DNA of 64,000 nt from DASZIT01 sp036264255 (lineage in GTDB: Bacteria > Actinomycetota > Acidimicrobiia > Acidimicrobiales > RAAP-2), in the NCBI GenBank assembly GCA_036264255.1, contig DATARI010000132.1, positions 1 to 64,000 of the forward strand. The letters are read 5' to 3'. The first letter of the stretch is position 1, and each line of letters opens with the position of its first letter. A program made the position numbers and the translations under genes. The notes beneath the pieces were generated by a model. The model was not told the origin of the DNA. It ran no database searches and saw only the letters and a list, made by a program, of their open reading frames with translations. Below are positions 33,034-41,696 of the stretch, piece after piece.

Positions 33034-33744
33034 TTGAGGGTGGCCATCCAGGCCCACCGCGGCAGTCCCGACCCCTCGCAGGGGATCGCCGAGAACACCC
33101 TGGAGGCGTTCGCCCGGGCCCGCCAGCTGGGTGCCGACGGGGTCGAGCTCGACGTCCGGCTGACCGCCGACGGTGCCCTGGCCGTCCATCACGATGCCGT
33201 CATCCTCGGGGTCGGGGAGGTGGCCCACCTGGAGGTCCACCACCTGCCCGATCACGTGCCGCTGCTCCCGGCGGTGTTGGCCGTCTGCGCCGGGCTCACG
33301 GTGAACATCGAGGTGAAGAACCTCCCGACCGAGTCGGGCTACGACCCCGATGAGGCCGCCGCCCGGGGGGTGGCCGACGCCATCGCCCAGGCCGATCCGG
33401 GGGTCGACACCGTGGTCTCGTCGTTCTGGCCCCCGTCGCTGGCCGCGGTGCTGGCGGTGGACCCGACCCTCGCCACCGGCCTGTTGCTGCCCGGGTGGGC
33501 CGATCCGGCCGCCAGCCTGGCCCTGGCCCTGGACCTGGGCTGCCGGGCCCTCCATCTCCACCGGTCGCTGGTCACCGCCTCGGTGGTGGCCGACATCCAC
33601 GCCGCCGGTCTGGCGGCCGCCGTCTGGACGGTGAACGACCGGGCAGAAATCGCCACCCTGGCCGCCCTCGGGGTGGACACCATCATCACCGACGACGTCC
33701 CCCTGGCCCTGGCCAGCGTCCCCGACCAGGTCAACCCGGCCTGA
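33034..33744 (+). CDS. Glycerophosphodiester phosphodiesterase (GDPD)
   Basis: 236 residues. It would hydrolyse glycerophosphodiesters from lipid turnover to glycerol-3-phosphate and an alcohol. Motifs: QAHRGS at the start, ENTLEAFARARQLGADGVELDVRLT-type block (ENTxxAF, ELD), VHHDAVI, VNIEVKN and a C-terminal AAVWTVND. No signal peptide, so cytoplasmic. TTG 33034 is chosen: GGAGGG precedes it by eight bases. GTG 33040 two codons on is the alternative. Confidence 0.92.
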   Translation: MRVAIQAHRGSPDPSQGIAENTLEAFARARQLGADGVELDVRLTADGALAVHHDAVILGVGEVAHLEVHHLPDHVPLLPAVLAVCAGLTVNIEVKNLPTESGYDPDEAAARGVADAIAQADPGVDTVVSSFWPPSLAAVLAVDPTLATGLLLPGWADPAASLALALDLGCRALHLHRSLVTASVVADIHAAGLAAAVWTVNDRAEIATLAALGVDTIITDDVPLALASVPDQVNPA

Positions 33745-33867
33745 GGGCCGACCGAACGGGTCCCGGAGCCGATCACCCGGGCCGGATCACCGGGGAGCAA
33801 GCGTCCTGACCAGGACTCCCGTCCCCGATTGGTCGTTATGGCCGTTTTTCGTCAACAATGCACGGCC

Positions 33868-34647
33868 ATGAACGTCGTCGTCTGTGTGAAACAGATCCCC
33901 GATCCGGCCGCGCCGGCCGCTCTCGACCCGGGGACGAAGAACCTGTCCCGAGCCGGAAAGCTCATCCTCGATGACTCCGACGCCTACGGTGTCGAGATGG
34001 CATTGCAGCTGGTCGACAAGGCCGGCGAGGGCGAAGTGACCCTGGTCTCCATGGCCCCGAACGGGGAGACCTCCGGTCTCCGCACCGCCCTGGCCATGGG
34101 GGCGGCCAAGGCCATCCTGATCAGCGATGACAGCCTGGCGGGCTCCGATGCCCTCGGCACCGCCAAGGTGCTGGACGCCGCCATCAAGCGGGCGGAGCCC
34201 GACCTGATCCTGGCCGCCACCGAGTCCACCGACGGCTACACCGGGACCACCCCGGTCCAGATCGCCGAGCTCCTCGGACTGCCGTCGGTCACCTTCGCCA
34301 AGAAGGTCGAGGTCGAAGGGAATTCGGTGAAGGTCGAGCGGCAGACCGAGTCCGGCTACGACGAGGTCGAGAGCCCGCTGCCCGCCCTGGTCACCGTCAC
34401 CGCCGGCGTCGTCGAGACCCGCTACCCCTCCTTCAAGGGGATCATGGCGGCCAAGTCGAAGCCGGTCGAGAACCTGACGGTTGCCGATCTCGGCATCGAC
34501 GCCAGCCAGGTGGGGGCCACCGGTGCCCGCCAGGAGATCATCGATGTAGCCGAATCCGAGGCGCGAAGCTCCGGCGAGGTCGTCGTCGACGAAGGTGACG
34601 CCTTCGAGCGCATCATCCAGTTCCTCGAGCAGCTGAAGGTCCTGTAG
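33868..34647 (+). CDS. etfB: Electron transfer flavoprotein beta subunit
   Basis: 259 residues. MNVVVCVKQIPDP at the start, then DDSDAYGVEMALQL, and the beta signature VKVERQTESGYDEVESPLPA. It binds AMP and pairs with EtfA to accept electrons from acyl-CoA and related dehydrogenases. etfA follows after 27 bases. ATG 33868 is the family start; upstream in-frame codons add residues with no match. Confidence 0.97.
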   Translation: MNVVVCVKQIPDPAAPAALDPGTKNLSRAGKLILDDSDAYGVEMALQLVDKAGEGEVTLVSMAPNGETSGLRTALAMGAAKAILISDDSLAGSDALGTAKVLDAAIKRAEPDLILAATESTDGYTGTTPVQIAELLGLPSVTFAKKVEVEGNSVKVERQTESGYDEVESPLPALVTVTAGVVETRYPSFKGIMAAKSKPVENLTVADLGIDASQVGATGARQEIIDVAESEARSSGEVVVDEGDAFERIIQFLEQLKVL

Positions 34648-34674
34648 GGACCGGGTAGGGAGAACAAGCACACC

Positions 34675-35646
34675 ATGTCCATCGACAAGATCTGGGTCCT
34701 GGCCGAAGTGGCCGACGGGAAGCCCATCACCGCCAGTCTCGAGTTGATCAGCCACGCCAAGACGCTGGCCGGAACGGTGGAGGCCGTCGCCTACGGCGAG
34801 GAGACCTCGGCGATCGCCGCAACCCTCGGCGAGTACGGCGCCACCACCGTCCATGACGTCGGCGACCTCGGCGGTGCGCTTCCGGGCGTGCCGGTGGCCG
34901 GGGCCATCGCCGCCGCCATCGAGGGCGGAAACGGTCCCGACGCCATCCTGTTCCCCGCCACTTATGACGGCCGGGACATTGCCGGGAGGCTGTCGGCGAA
35001 GATCGACAAGCCGGTCCTCACCAACGTGGTCGGCCTGGTGGCCGGCGACGGCGGCCTCACCACCCAACACGCCATCTTCGGTGGCGCCCAGGTCGCCACC
35101 GCCCACTTCACCGGCGACGGGCCCGGCCTCTTCGTGATCCGGGCCAAGTCGTTCCCGGCGGAGGCATCCGGGGGTGGACCGGCGGAAGTGGTGGCGGCAC
35201 CGGCACCCGAGAGCGGCGCCTCCAACGCCGCCAAGATCGTGGCTCGCCACGTCGAAGAGCGCACCGGTCCGAAGCTCGACGAGGCCGACGTGGTCGTCTC
35301 CGGCGGGCGGGGTCTGGGCGAGAAGGAGAACTACGCCCTCATCGAGGAGCTGGCCACCCTGCTGCACGGAGCGGCGGGCGCCAGTCGTGCCATCGTCGAC
35401 GCCGGGTGGGTGCCCTACTCCCACCAGGTCGGGCAGACCGGGAAGACGGTCAAGCCGACCGTGTACATCGCCTGTGGCATCTCCGGGGCCACCCAGCACC
35501 TGGTGGGCATGAAGAACTCCAAGAACATCGTGGCCATCAACAAGGACCAGGACGCCCCGATCTTCTCGGTCGCCGACTTGGGGATCGTGGGCGACGTCCA
35601 CAAGGTGCTCCCCAAGCTCATCGAGGCGCTGAAGGCCCGGAGCTGA
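34675..35646 (+). CDS. etfA: Electron transfer flavoprotein alpha subunit
   Basis: 323 residues. The FAD-binding C-terminal domain is textbook: VVSGGRGLGEKENYALIEEL, GASRAIVDAGWVPYSHQVGQ, TVYIACGISGATQHLVGM and IVAINKDQDAPIF. It holds the FAD of the ETF dimer, passing electrons to the quinone pool via ETF:QO, which is not in the window. GGGAG precedes the ATG. Confidence 0.97.
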   Translation: MSIDKIWVLAEVADGKPITASLELISHAKTLAGTVEAVAYGEETSAIAATLGEYGATTVHDVGDLGGALPGVPVAGAIAAAIEGGNGPDAILFPATYDGRDIAGRLSAKIDKPVLTNVVGLVAGDGGLTTQHAIFGGAQVATAHFTGDGPGLFVIRAKSFPAEASGGGPAEVVAAPAPESGASNAAKIVARHVEERTGPKLDEADVVVSGGRGLGEKENYALIEELATLLHGAAGASRAIVDAGWVPYSHQVGQTGKTVKPTVYIACGISGATQHLVGMKNSKNIVAINKDQDAPIFSVADLGIVGDVHKVLPKLIEALKARS

Positions 35647-35687
35647 TCGATCCAACCGCGGGACTCTCCTAAGGTCTCGCCCATCAG

Positions 35688-35707
35688 CCACTACCGAGCG
35701 GTAGTGG
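35688..35707. terminator. Perfect 9-bp inverted repeat after etfA
   Basis: CCACTACCG (35688-35696), two-base loop AG, CGGTAGTGG (35699-35707), 42 bases past the etfA stop. Terminator is the simplest reading; with such a short loop it could also be an operator for the MBOAT gene that begins about 100 bases later. Confidence 0.5.
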
Positions 35708-35804
35708 AATGCATCAATAGCCGCCGGCACCGTGACGGGTAGGGTCGGGACTCGTGTCGCGCCGCCGCGTCCTCCACCGACCGCCCGATTCGAACCACTG
35801 AACC

Positions 35805-37226
35805 ATGCTCTTTCCCACCATCGACTTCGCCATCTTCTTCGCCGTGGTCTTCTCGGTGAGCTGGCTTCTCAACCCCTATTCGGGGCCGTGGAAGATGTTC
35901 ATGGTGGCGGCCAGCTACTTCTTCTACGCCTGGGCCGACTGGAGGTTCATCTTCCTGCTGGCCGCTTCGACGGTGATCGCCTACACCGGGGCCGGCATTC
36001 TCGATCGGCTGGAAGGTCAGGCCAAGCGGATCACCCTCTGGGTGACACTCGCCCTGTTGCTCGGGCTACTGGCCTGGTTCAAGTACTACGTCTTCTTCAC
36101 CGTCAACGTCGACAACGTCTTCCATTTCATGGGGGCCGGTCGGCCGTTGCCGCTGCTCAACGTGGTCCTGCCCATCGCCATCTCGTTCTTCACCTTCATG
36201 GCCATCAGCTACGTGGTCGACGTCTACCGGGGGACGCTGAAGACGGCCCGGCCGATGGACCTGGCCGTCTACCTTTCCTTCTTCCCCCATCTGGTCGCCG
36301 GCCCCATCGTGCGGGGCACCGAGCTCCTGCCCCAGATCCGCCGCCGGCGGGATCCGGCCCACATCCAGTACACCGAAGCCTTCTGGCTCATCGTGGCCGG
36401 GCTGGCCAAGAAGGTGGTCCTGTCCTCCTACCTGGCCACCTACGTGGTCGACCCCGTCTTCGCCTCCCCCCACCAGCACTCCGGGTTGGAGGTCATCTTC
36501 GCGGTGTGGGGCTACGCGGTGCAGATCTACGCCGACTTCAGCGGCTACACCGACATCGCCATCGGCATCGCCCTCCTGCTCGGGTTCCGGTTCCCCCAGA
36601 ACTTCAACCGGCCCTACACCGCGGTGTCCCTCCAGGACTTCTGGCGGCGCTGGCACATGACCCTGTCCTACTGGCTCCGCGACTACCTCTACATCCCGCT
36701 CGGCGGCAACCGGGGCCCGGAGTGGAGGATCTCGCTGAACATCCTCATCACCATGCTGCTCGGAGGGCTCTGGCACGGGGCGGCCTGGACATTCATCGGC
36801 TGGGGCGTCTTCCATGGCGTCGGCCAGATCATCGGGCGCCAGCGCCGGTTGTGGCGGAAGGCCCACGGGCTGCCGCTCGAGCCGGGCGGCTGGGGCCGGA
36901 TCGCGCTCGCCCAGTTCGTCACCTTCCAACTCGTCTGCGTCGGGTGGCTGTTCTTCCGGGCCACCTCGTTCTCCAACGCCTGGTCGATGTTCGGCCAGCT
37001 CTTCCATGGATGGGGATCGTCCCCCTTGGTGACTCCCCTGGCGATCCTGGCGGTGGCGGTCGGCATCGCCACCCAATTCATGCCCGACGGGTGGATCGAA
37101 GTGGCCAAGAAGGCCTTCAGCGAACGCCGACTCGCCGTCCAGGGAGGCATACTGGGGGTGATTCTGTTGGGTATCACCACGCTTGGGCCCGCCGGCGTGG
37201 CACCGTTCATCTACTACCGGTTCTGA
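35805..37226 (+). CDS. MBOAT family O-acyltransferase (AlgI/PatA-like)
   Basis: 473 residues with about 10-12 membrane helices. MBOAT hallmarks: YFFYAWADWRFIFLLAASTV, FFPHLVAGPIVRG, IYADFSGYTDIAIGIALLLG, RRWHMTLSYWLRDYLYIPLG and the catalytic His in LLGGLWHGAAWTF. It would move acyl (usually acetyl) groups across the membrane onto surface or secreted glycans. The next gene encodes an SGNH protein one base away; MBOAT plus SGNH is the standard two-protein O-acetylation machine. The leader is about 60 bases with no evident ribosome site. Confidence 0.93.
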   Translation: MLFPTIDFAIFFAVVFSVSWLLNPYSGPWKMFMVAASYFFYAWADWRFIFLLAASTVIAYTGAGILDRLEGQAKRITLWVTLALLLGLLAWFKYYVFFTVNVDNVFHFMGAGRPLPLLNVVLPIAISFFTFMAISYVVDVYRGTLKTARPMDLAVYLSFFPHLVAGPIVRGTELLPQIRRRRDPAHIQYTEAFWLIVAGLAKKVVLSSYLATYVVDPVFASPHQHSGLEVIFAVWGYAVQIYADFSGYTDIAIGIALLLGFRFPQNFNRPYTAVSLQDFWRRWHMTLSYWLRDYLYIPLGGNRGPEWRISLNILITMLLGGLWHGAAWTFIGWGVFHGVGQIIGRQRRLWRKAHGLPLEPGGWGRIALAQFVTFQLVCVGWLFFRATSFSNAWSMFGQLFHGWGSSPLVTPLAILAVAVGIATQFMPDGWIEVAKKAFSERRLAVQGGILGVILLGITTLGPAGVAPFIYYRF

Positions 37227-37227
37227 C

Positions 37228-38550
37228 GTGAACACTCTTCCTGACACTCCGTCGACGTCCCAACCGGAGCTCCCGCTCCCGATCGGGCCGGCGATCGGCA
37301 GCCCCGCGAACGACTCCGCGGCTCCTGACGCCGCGGTTCGCGAGGCCGCGGTTCGGGAGACGACCCCTCGGTCCGTGGTTCGCGAGACGACTCCTGGCTC
37401 CGCGGTTCGCGACACCGCGGCAACCGACACCGCGGCGACCGAGAGGGCGGCAACGGAGAGGGCGGTAGCCGAGCGCGAGCCTCCCGTGTCCGAGGGCGCC
37501 GGTCGAAACGGCCGGGCTCGGCCTCCCGCCAGCGGGCCGGTGCTTCCGTGGACCCGGGTCCTCTACATCGGCCTCATCTGCTTTGCCGTGTGGTTGGTTC
37601 TCGACGCCCCCAGCCTCCAGAAGTCGGCCCAGTCTTCGCCGCTCGGTGCCCGGCGCACGGTGTCCCTGGACCTGGTCGGCCCGATCGCCGCCGTGAGTCG
37701 CGGGCTCGGGCTGTCCCATTTCGTCGGCTGGGCCGACGACATCCTCGGACGGTCGGTCGGCGGCGGCCCGTCGCTGGCCGTCGCCACCCCGCCGGCGATC
37801 CCCAAGGGCCAGACGCCGACGCCCACCACCGGCCCGATCACCGCCACCCCGACCACCCCGACCACCCTGCCCCCCCTGCCGCCACTGCCCCAGCACCCGA
37901 CGGCGGCGAACCCTCTGCACGTGGTGATCATCGGCGACTCGATCGGGATCGACCTCGGTCAGCCGCTGACCAACGACCTGATCGGCACCGGGGTGGTGTC
38001 AGCCACCCTGGACGGCAAGATCGACACCGGGTTGTCGCGCCCCGACTACTTCAACTGGCCGGCTGAGCTCCAGGCCGACCTCGCCATCCACCATCCCCAA
38101 CTGGTGGTGGTGATGATGGGCGCCAACGACCCCCAGAGCCTGGTGGTCAACGGGACGGCAGTGGCGTACGGCACCGCCGCCTGGAACGCCGCCTACTCGC
38201 AGCGTGCCGGGGCGTTCATGGACAGCGCCACCGCGTCCGGCGCCCACATGCTCTGGGTGGGGATGCCGCCGATGGCCGGCGCCGGGCTGGATGGGCAGAT
38301 GAACACGGTGAACAGCCTGGTGCAGGCCCAGGCGACCGCCCGGCCGGCCGGGGTCACCTTCCTCAGCTCCCGCACGGTGCTCGGCACCCCCCAGGGCGGC
38401 TACACCGCCTATTTGACCACCGGGTCGGGCGCCGAGGTCAACATCCGGACCCCCGACGGGATCCACCTGACCCCCGACGGGGGCGAAGTGCTGTCCCAGG
38501 CGGTCATGAACTACATGCGCTCGGTCCTCAAGATCGGCCTTCCGGGCTGA
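37228..38550 (+). CDS. Membrane-anchored SGNH/GDSL hydrolase-like protein (DUF459 type)
   Basis: 440 residues. A cytoplasmic N-terminus of about 105 residues contains an imperfect Ala/Arg/Thr/Glu repeat (about 30-85), then one helix (VLYIGLICFAVWLVLDA, about 111-127), a Pro/Thr-rich linker (TPTPTTGPITATPTT) and an outer SGNH domain with VVIIGDSIGIDLGQPL (Ser nucleophile), MMGANDPQSL (Asn) and DGIHLTPDG (Asp-His). It would accept the acyl group delivered by MBOAT and place it on a glycan. GTG 37228 follows the MBOAT stop immediately. Confidence 0.88.
   Translation: MNTLPDTPSTSQPELPLPIGPAIGSPANDSAAPDAAVREAAVRETTPRSVVRETTPGSAVRDTAATDTAATERAATERAVAEREPPVSEGAGRNGRARPPASGPVLPWTRVLYIGLICFAVWLVLDAPSLQKSAQSSPLGARRTVSLDLVGPIAAVSRGLGLSHFVGWADDILGRSVGGGPSLAVATPPAIPKGQTPTPTTGPITATPTTPTTLPPLPPLPQHPTAANPLHVVIIGDSIGIDLGQPLTNDLIGTGVVSATLDGKIDTGLSRPDYFNWPAELQADLAIHHPQLVVVMMGANDPQSLVVNGTAVAYGTAAWNAAYSQRAGAFMDSATASGAHMLWVGMPPMAGAGLDGQMNTVNSLVQAQATARPAGVTFLSSRTVLGTPQGGYTAYLTTGSGAEVNIRTPDGIHLTPDGGEVLSQAVMNYMRSVLKIGLPG
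37315..37480 (+). repeat. Imperfect repeats within the SGNH gene N-terminus
   Basis: The DNA repeats units resembling GCGGTTCGCGAG-(N)-ACGACCCCT and later GCGGC(A/G)ACCGA, encoding V-R-E-(T/A) and A-A-T-E-R type motifs. It looks like drifted tandem duplication in an unstructured cytoplasmic segment, not a mobile repeat. Confidence 0.6.
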
Positions 38551-38574
38551 ACCCCGACATCGGCGACTCCGCGA

Positions 38575-39336
38575 CTAGATGAGCGGCCACGGGTAGGGGT
38601 GGCCGTCGCCTTCCGGCTCCGGGAACACCGGGTAGTCGAGAAGCGCCCGGATGCGGGAGACCAGCGCGTCGCATTCCCGCCGGTCGAGGTGACGGACCAG
38701 GTCGTCGGGGAGATCGCCCGCCAGCCCTTCGAGGTCGGCCAGCTCCGACTCCGGCACCTCGTCGCCGGCGTAGTCCCACATCACCGTGCGCAGCTTGGGT
38801 TGGGTGTGGAAGCACAGCCCGTGGTCGATGCCCCACAGACGGCCGTCGCCGCCGTTGAGCACGTGACCGCTCTTCCGGTCGGCGTTGTTGGCCACCACAT
38901 CGAACAGGCAGATGGTGCGAAGCCGGCGGTCGTAGTCGCCGCTCTCGAAGAGGGTGAAGTAGTGCTGCTCGTAGTCGGCATCCACGAAGAGTTGGAGTGA
39001 CCCGGGGCCGAAGGGCCCGTCCTCGATCGCCACGGTCGGCGGTACCAGCCCCCAGCCCAGAGCCTCGGAGAGCGCGTAGGCCGCCACCTCCCGGCGGTAG
39101 AGGTTGCCGGGGAAATCCCAGAGATCACGCTCGCCTTCTCCCGGCTTGTAGACCGCCCGCAACGGCCCGTCGCCCACCGTGACCAGAAACGTCAGGTTGG
39201 AGCTCCAGGGAAGCCGTCCCTCGACGACCAGCTCGGAGCCGGCCAGTTCGACCAGGGTGTCACCGAGTTCGGGGCCGTCGGCCGGCCTCCAGCCCGTCAG
39301 GTCGTCGGAGGCCGGTGGCCGTTTGTCCGTGGGCAT
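38575..39336 (-). CDS. SCO1664 family protein (kinase-like fold)
   Basis: 253 residues. Family blocks: FLVTVGDGPLRAVYKPGEGE, LWDFPGNLYRREVAAYALSE, FDVVANNADRKSGHVLNGGD and LWGIDHGLCFH. The VYKP lysine, NNADRK and IDHG motifs resemble PI3/4-kinase-like ATP-grasping enzymes, so a phosphotransferase role is likely but unproven. It overlaps the DUF3090 gene upstream by 40 bases. The trio with DUF3090 and the MSMEG_4193 phosphatase is a conserved actinobacterial cluster. Confidence 0.88.
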   Translation of the reverse strand: MPTDKRPPASDDLTGWRPADGPELGDTLVELAGSELVVEGRLPWSSNLTFLVTVGDGPLRAVYKPGEGERDLWDFPGNLYRREVAAYALSEALGWGLVPPTVAIEDGPFGPGSLQLFVDADYEQHYFTLFESGDYDRRLRTICLFDVVANNADRKSGHVLNGGDGRLWGIDHGLCFHTQPKLRTVMWDYAGDEVPESELADLEGLAGDLPDDLVRHLDRRECDALVSRIRALLDYPVFPEPEGDGHPYPWPLI

Positions 39337-39794
39337 TCGTGTCCGGAAGGGTCGAGCGGGGATCCGCAGAGCGGGCAGGGCGGCCGGCCGGAGCTGACCA
39401 GGCTGGTGGCGTGGATGGCGAAGGCGGCGGCCTGTTCCCGGGTTACCGACAGGCGGGCGATGGCGCCGCTCTCGTCCTCGGCGACCAGCTCCTCGATGAC
39501 GATGATCACCCGGTCGTCGGCGCTGTCGTAGGAGACGCCCAGGGTGCCGATGGCCCATGCCGGTTCCGACGGCTCTTCCAGGGAGAGGTCGTCGGGGAGG
39601 TGGGCCGGGCGATCCTGGCCCTTGACGATCTGGGCCAGGTAGTCGGCCAGCACCGACACCTGCTGCTTCTCGATCTTGAGGGTGAGCAGCAGCGGCCCCT
39701 GCCGGCACTGGATGAGGAACAGCCGCTGGCCCACCGGGCCCACCGTCCCGACGGTGAAGCGGTCCAGGGCGGAGAGGTCGTAGCCCTCGCTCAC
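39297..39794 (-). CDS. DUF3090 family protein with C-terminal zinc-ribbon-like motif
   Basis: 165 residues: SEGYDLSALDRFTVGTVGPV, RLFLIQCRQGPLLLTLKIEK, then a C-terminal CPLCGSPLDPSGHECPR cysteine/histidine motif likely to bind zinc. Function unknown. GTG 39794 overlaps the stop of the upstream phosphatase gene (GTGA); its own 3' end overlaps the SCO1664 gene, showing tight coupling of all three. Confidence 0.88.
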   Translation of the reverse strand: MSEGYDLSALDRFTVGTVGPVGQRLFLIQCRQGPLLLTLKIEKQQVSVLADYLAQIVKGQDRPAHLPDDLSLEEPSEPAWAIGTLGVSYDSADDRVIIVIEELVAEDESGAIARLSVTREQAAAFAIHATSLVSSGRPPCPLCGSPLDPSGHECPRTNGHRPPTT

Positions 39795-40453
39795 GACAGC
39801 CCCAGTCCCGACAGCGAGGCGGTGGTGTTGACGCAGAGCACGTGGGGGCCGCCTTCGCCGTAGGCGAGGGCACTCACCGAGCACGGCGACACCACCAGGC
39901 GCTGGAACTGGTCGAGATGGGTGCCGGCCGCCGCCGCCACCGCCGCCTTGATCGGATCGGCGTGGGACACCGCCACGATCGTCTCCCCCTGGTGGAGGTG
40001 GACCAGGCGGGCGATGGTCGAGGTGATGCGGGCCTGCATCTCCAGGAAGGACTCGCCCCCGGGGAACCGGAAGCCGCTCGGCCACCGCTGGACCTGGGTC
40101 CACTCCGGCTTCTTGGCCAGGGACTTCAACGCCGCACCGGTCCACTGGCCGAAGTCGCATTCGAGCAGTCCCCGGTCCGACCGGACCCGGAGCCCGAGCT
40201 TTCGGGCGATGGGCTTGGCGGTCTCGAAGGTGCGCTCGAGGGGGGAGGCGTAGACGGCGACCGGGGCCCGCTTCCCCTCGCCGGTCAGCTCGCCGATGCG
40301 CCCGGCCACCTGGTCGGCTTGGGCGTGGCCCTGGTCGGAGAGGTGGAGATCCGGGGCGCGTCCCGGGAGGATTTTCCCGGTGGTGGGTGTGGTTCCGTGA
40401 CGGACCAAAAGGACAACCGTCAGTCGGGGCGGGGAAGTCCGTCGGCTGGGCAT
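39791..40453 (-). CDS. Histidine phosphatase family protein (MSMEG_4193 type)
   Basis: 220 residues. Phosphohistidine motif LLVRHGTTPTTGKILPGRAP at the N-terminus, later VYASPLERTFETAKPIA and the second catalytic His in IVAVSHADPIKAAV. Member of the phosphoglycerate-mutase-like superfamily in the MSMEG_4193 subgroup. Substrate unknown; in other actinobacteria this trio lies near mshC of mycothiol synthesis, which is not in this window. TACGGT lies nine bases before the ATG. Confidence 0.9.
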   Translation of the reverse strand: MPSRRTSPPRLTVVLLVRHGTTPTTGKILPGRAPDLHLSDQGHAQADQVAGRIGELTGEGKRAPVAVYASPLERTFETAKPIARKLGLRVRSDRGLLECDFGQWTGAALKSLAKKPEWTQVQRWPSGFRFPGGESFLEMQARITSTIARLVHLHQGETIVAVSHADPIKAAVAAAAGTHLDQFQRLVVSPCSVSALAYGEGGPHVLCVNTTASLSGLGLS

Positions 40454-40517
40454 TTCCCGTCAACCGTACTCTGTCGCGACTGGCGCCCAACCGCCCGGGT
40501 CGCGGCTCGGGGGAACT

Positions 40518-41642
40518 TCAAACCGGGTCGGGGAGCCGGCGGGGCATGGCCACGGCCGTCTCCGGCCAGCGCTTCCGGCTGACCCGGGCCAGCCGTTGCA
40601 GCAAGGCGATGGCCCCCGGATCGTCGTCGCCGGGGCGGGTCTCGACCGCTCCGTCGTCGATCATCCCGTTGAGGAGATCGCGGCCCTTGTCGGTGCGGAC
40701 CATGGTCAGCGTCCAGTCGTTGAAGGCGCCGATTCCCCCGGTGGAGATGTCGGCATGCTCGGCGGCGAAGTCCGGGCACGACTTGCATCCTTCCCGGGTC
40801 CAGGCGTGGGCCTCTTTCAGGGGGATCTCGTGGAACTCGCCGTCCCGGGTCCACACCTGGAAGACGCCCTTGATGTTCATCTTGGTGATGTCGGCCCGGG
40901 CGATGCCGTACTTGGCCTCGAACAGCTCGGGGAAGATGGCGTCGTCGAACGTCTTGGAGCAGAGCAACCCGATCGAGAGGGAGAGCCGCCGGGCGATCTT
41001 GCCCGCCTTCCGCGCCTGCATGACCGGGGGCGCCGAGGCCTGGCAGCCCATCCCCACCAGGGCGATGCGCTCCGCCCCGGCCTCGATGGCCTGGGGGTAG
41101 GCCAGCGGGTTGGCTGAATAGGTGTAGCGGGACCCCGCCGCTGCCAGCACCTCCTGGCGGGTGGTGGCCACCCCGGGCACCGCCTTCCAGGTCGACCCGT
41201 CACCTTCCAGGTAGGAGACGAGGGCGGCGTCGATGACGTCATGTTCGAGCGCCCAGATGAGGAGGGCGGAGACCAGCCCGCCGTCCTGGCCCACCTGGAG
41301 GACGTCGGGATCAGTGGCCCGGACCAACAGGATGTCGGAGGAGACCCCGGCCACCTCCTCGGGGGTCCGCTCCCGTCCGAACAGGTGGTTGTCGATCTCC
41401 GGCTCCCACAACCGGAACCGGGGACAGGCCCGGGTGCACATGGTGCAGCCCTTGATGCCGTGGGTGCAGTTGTCGGGGCCGCCGTCGGCGTCGATGTGGA
41501 AAGGCTTGTACTTGCCGCCGGTGTCGTCGTAGGAGAGGACGTCGTAGGGGCAGGCCACGATGCATCCGGCACAGCCCGTGCAGAGTCCCGAGGTCACCAC
41601 TTCTTTGTAGAGCTCGAACCACTGCGGCTTTTCGGGAGGCAT
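40518..41642 (-). CDS. Coenzyme F420 hydrogenase/dehydrogenase beta-subunit-like Fe-S flavoprotein (FrhB family)
   Basis: 374 residues. N-terminal ferredoxin-like cysteines CTGCAGCIVACPYD and CTMCTRACPRFR suggest two 4Fe-4S clusters; the FrhB core shows QDGGLVSALLIWALEH, GMGCQASAPPVMQA and a further Fe-S motif GCKSCPDFAAEHADISTGGIG-like near the C-terminus. Members carry FAD and exchange electrons with F420H2. The electron partner is unknown. ATG 41642 has TAGGGT exactly six bases upstream. Implies that the organism makes F420 (inference). Confidence 0.9.
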   Translation of the reverse strand: MPPEKPQWFELYKEVVTSGLCTGCAGCIVACPYDVLSYDDTGGKYKPFHIDADGGPDNCTHGIKGCTMCTRACPRFRLWEPEIDNHLFGRERTPEEVAGVSSDILLVRATDPDVLQVGQDGGLVSALLIWALEHDVIDAALVSYLEGDGSTWKAVPGVATTRQEVLAAAGSRYTYSANPLAYPQAIEAGAERIALVGMGCQASAPPVMQARKAGKIARRLSLSIGLLCSKTFDDAIFPELFEAKYGIARADITKMNIKGVFQVWTRDGEFHEIPLKEAHAWTREGCKSCPDFAAEHADISTGGIGAFNDWTLTMVRTDKGRDLLNGMIDDGAVETRPGDDDPGAIALLQRLARVSRKRWPETAVAMPRRLPDPV

Positions 41643-41696
41643 CCCGACACCCTAGCGACGGTCGTCGGCAGGTTGGAATTGGGGAGGGTGACCCGG

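Noticed and set aside
37321..37480. CRISPR-like repeat run
   Set aside because: Units are imperfect, in coding frame, without spacers of constant size; it is a protein low-complexity segment.
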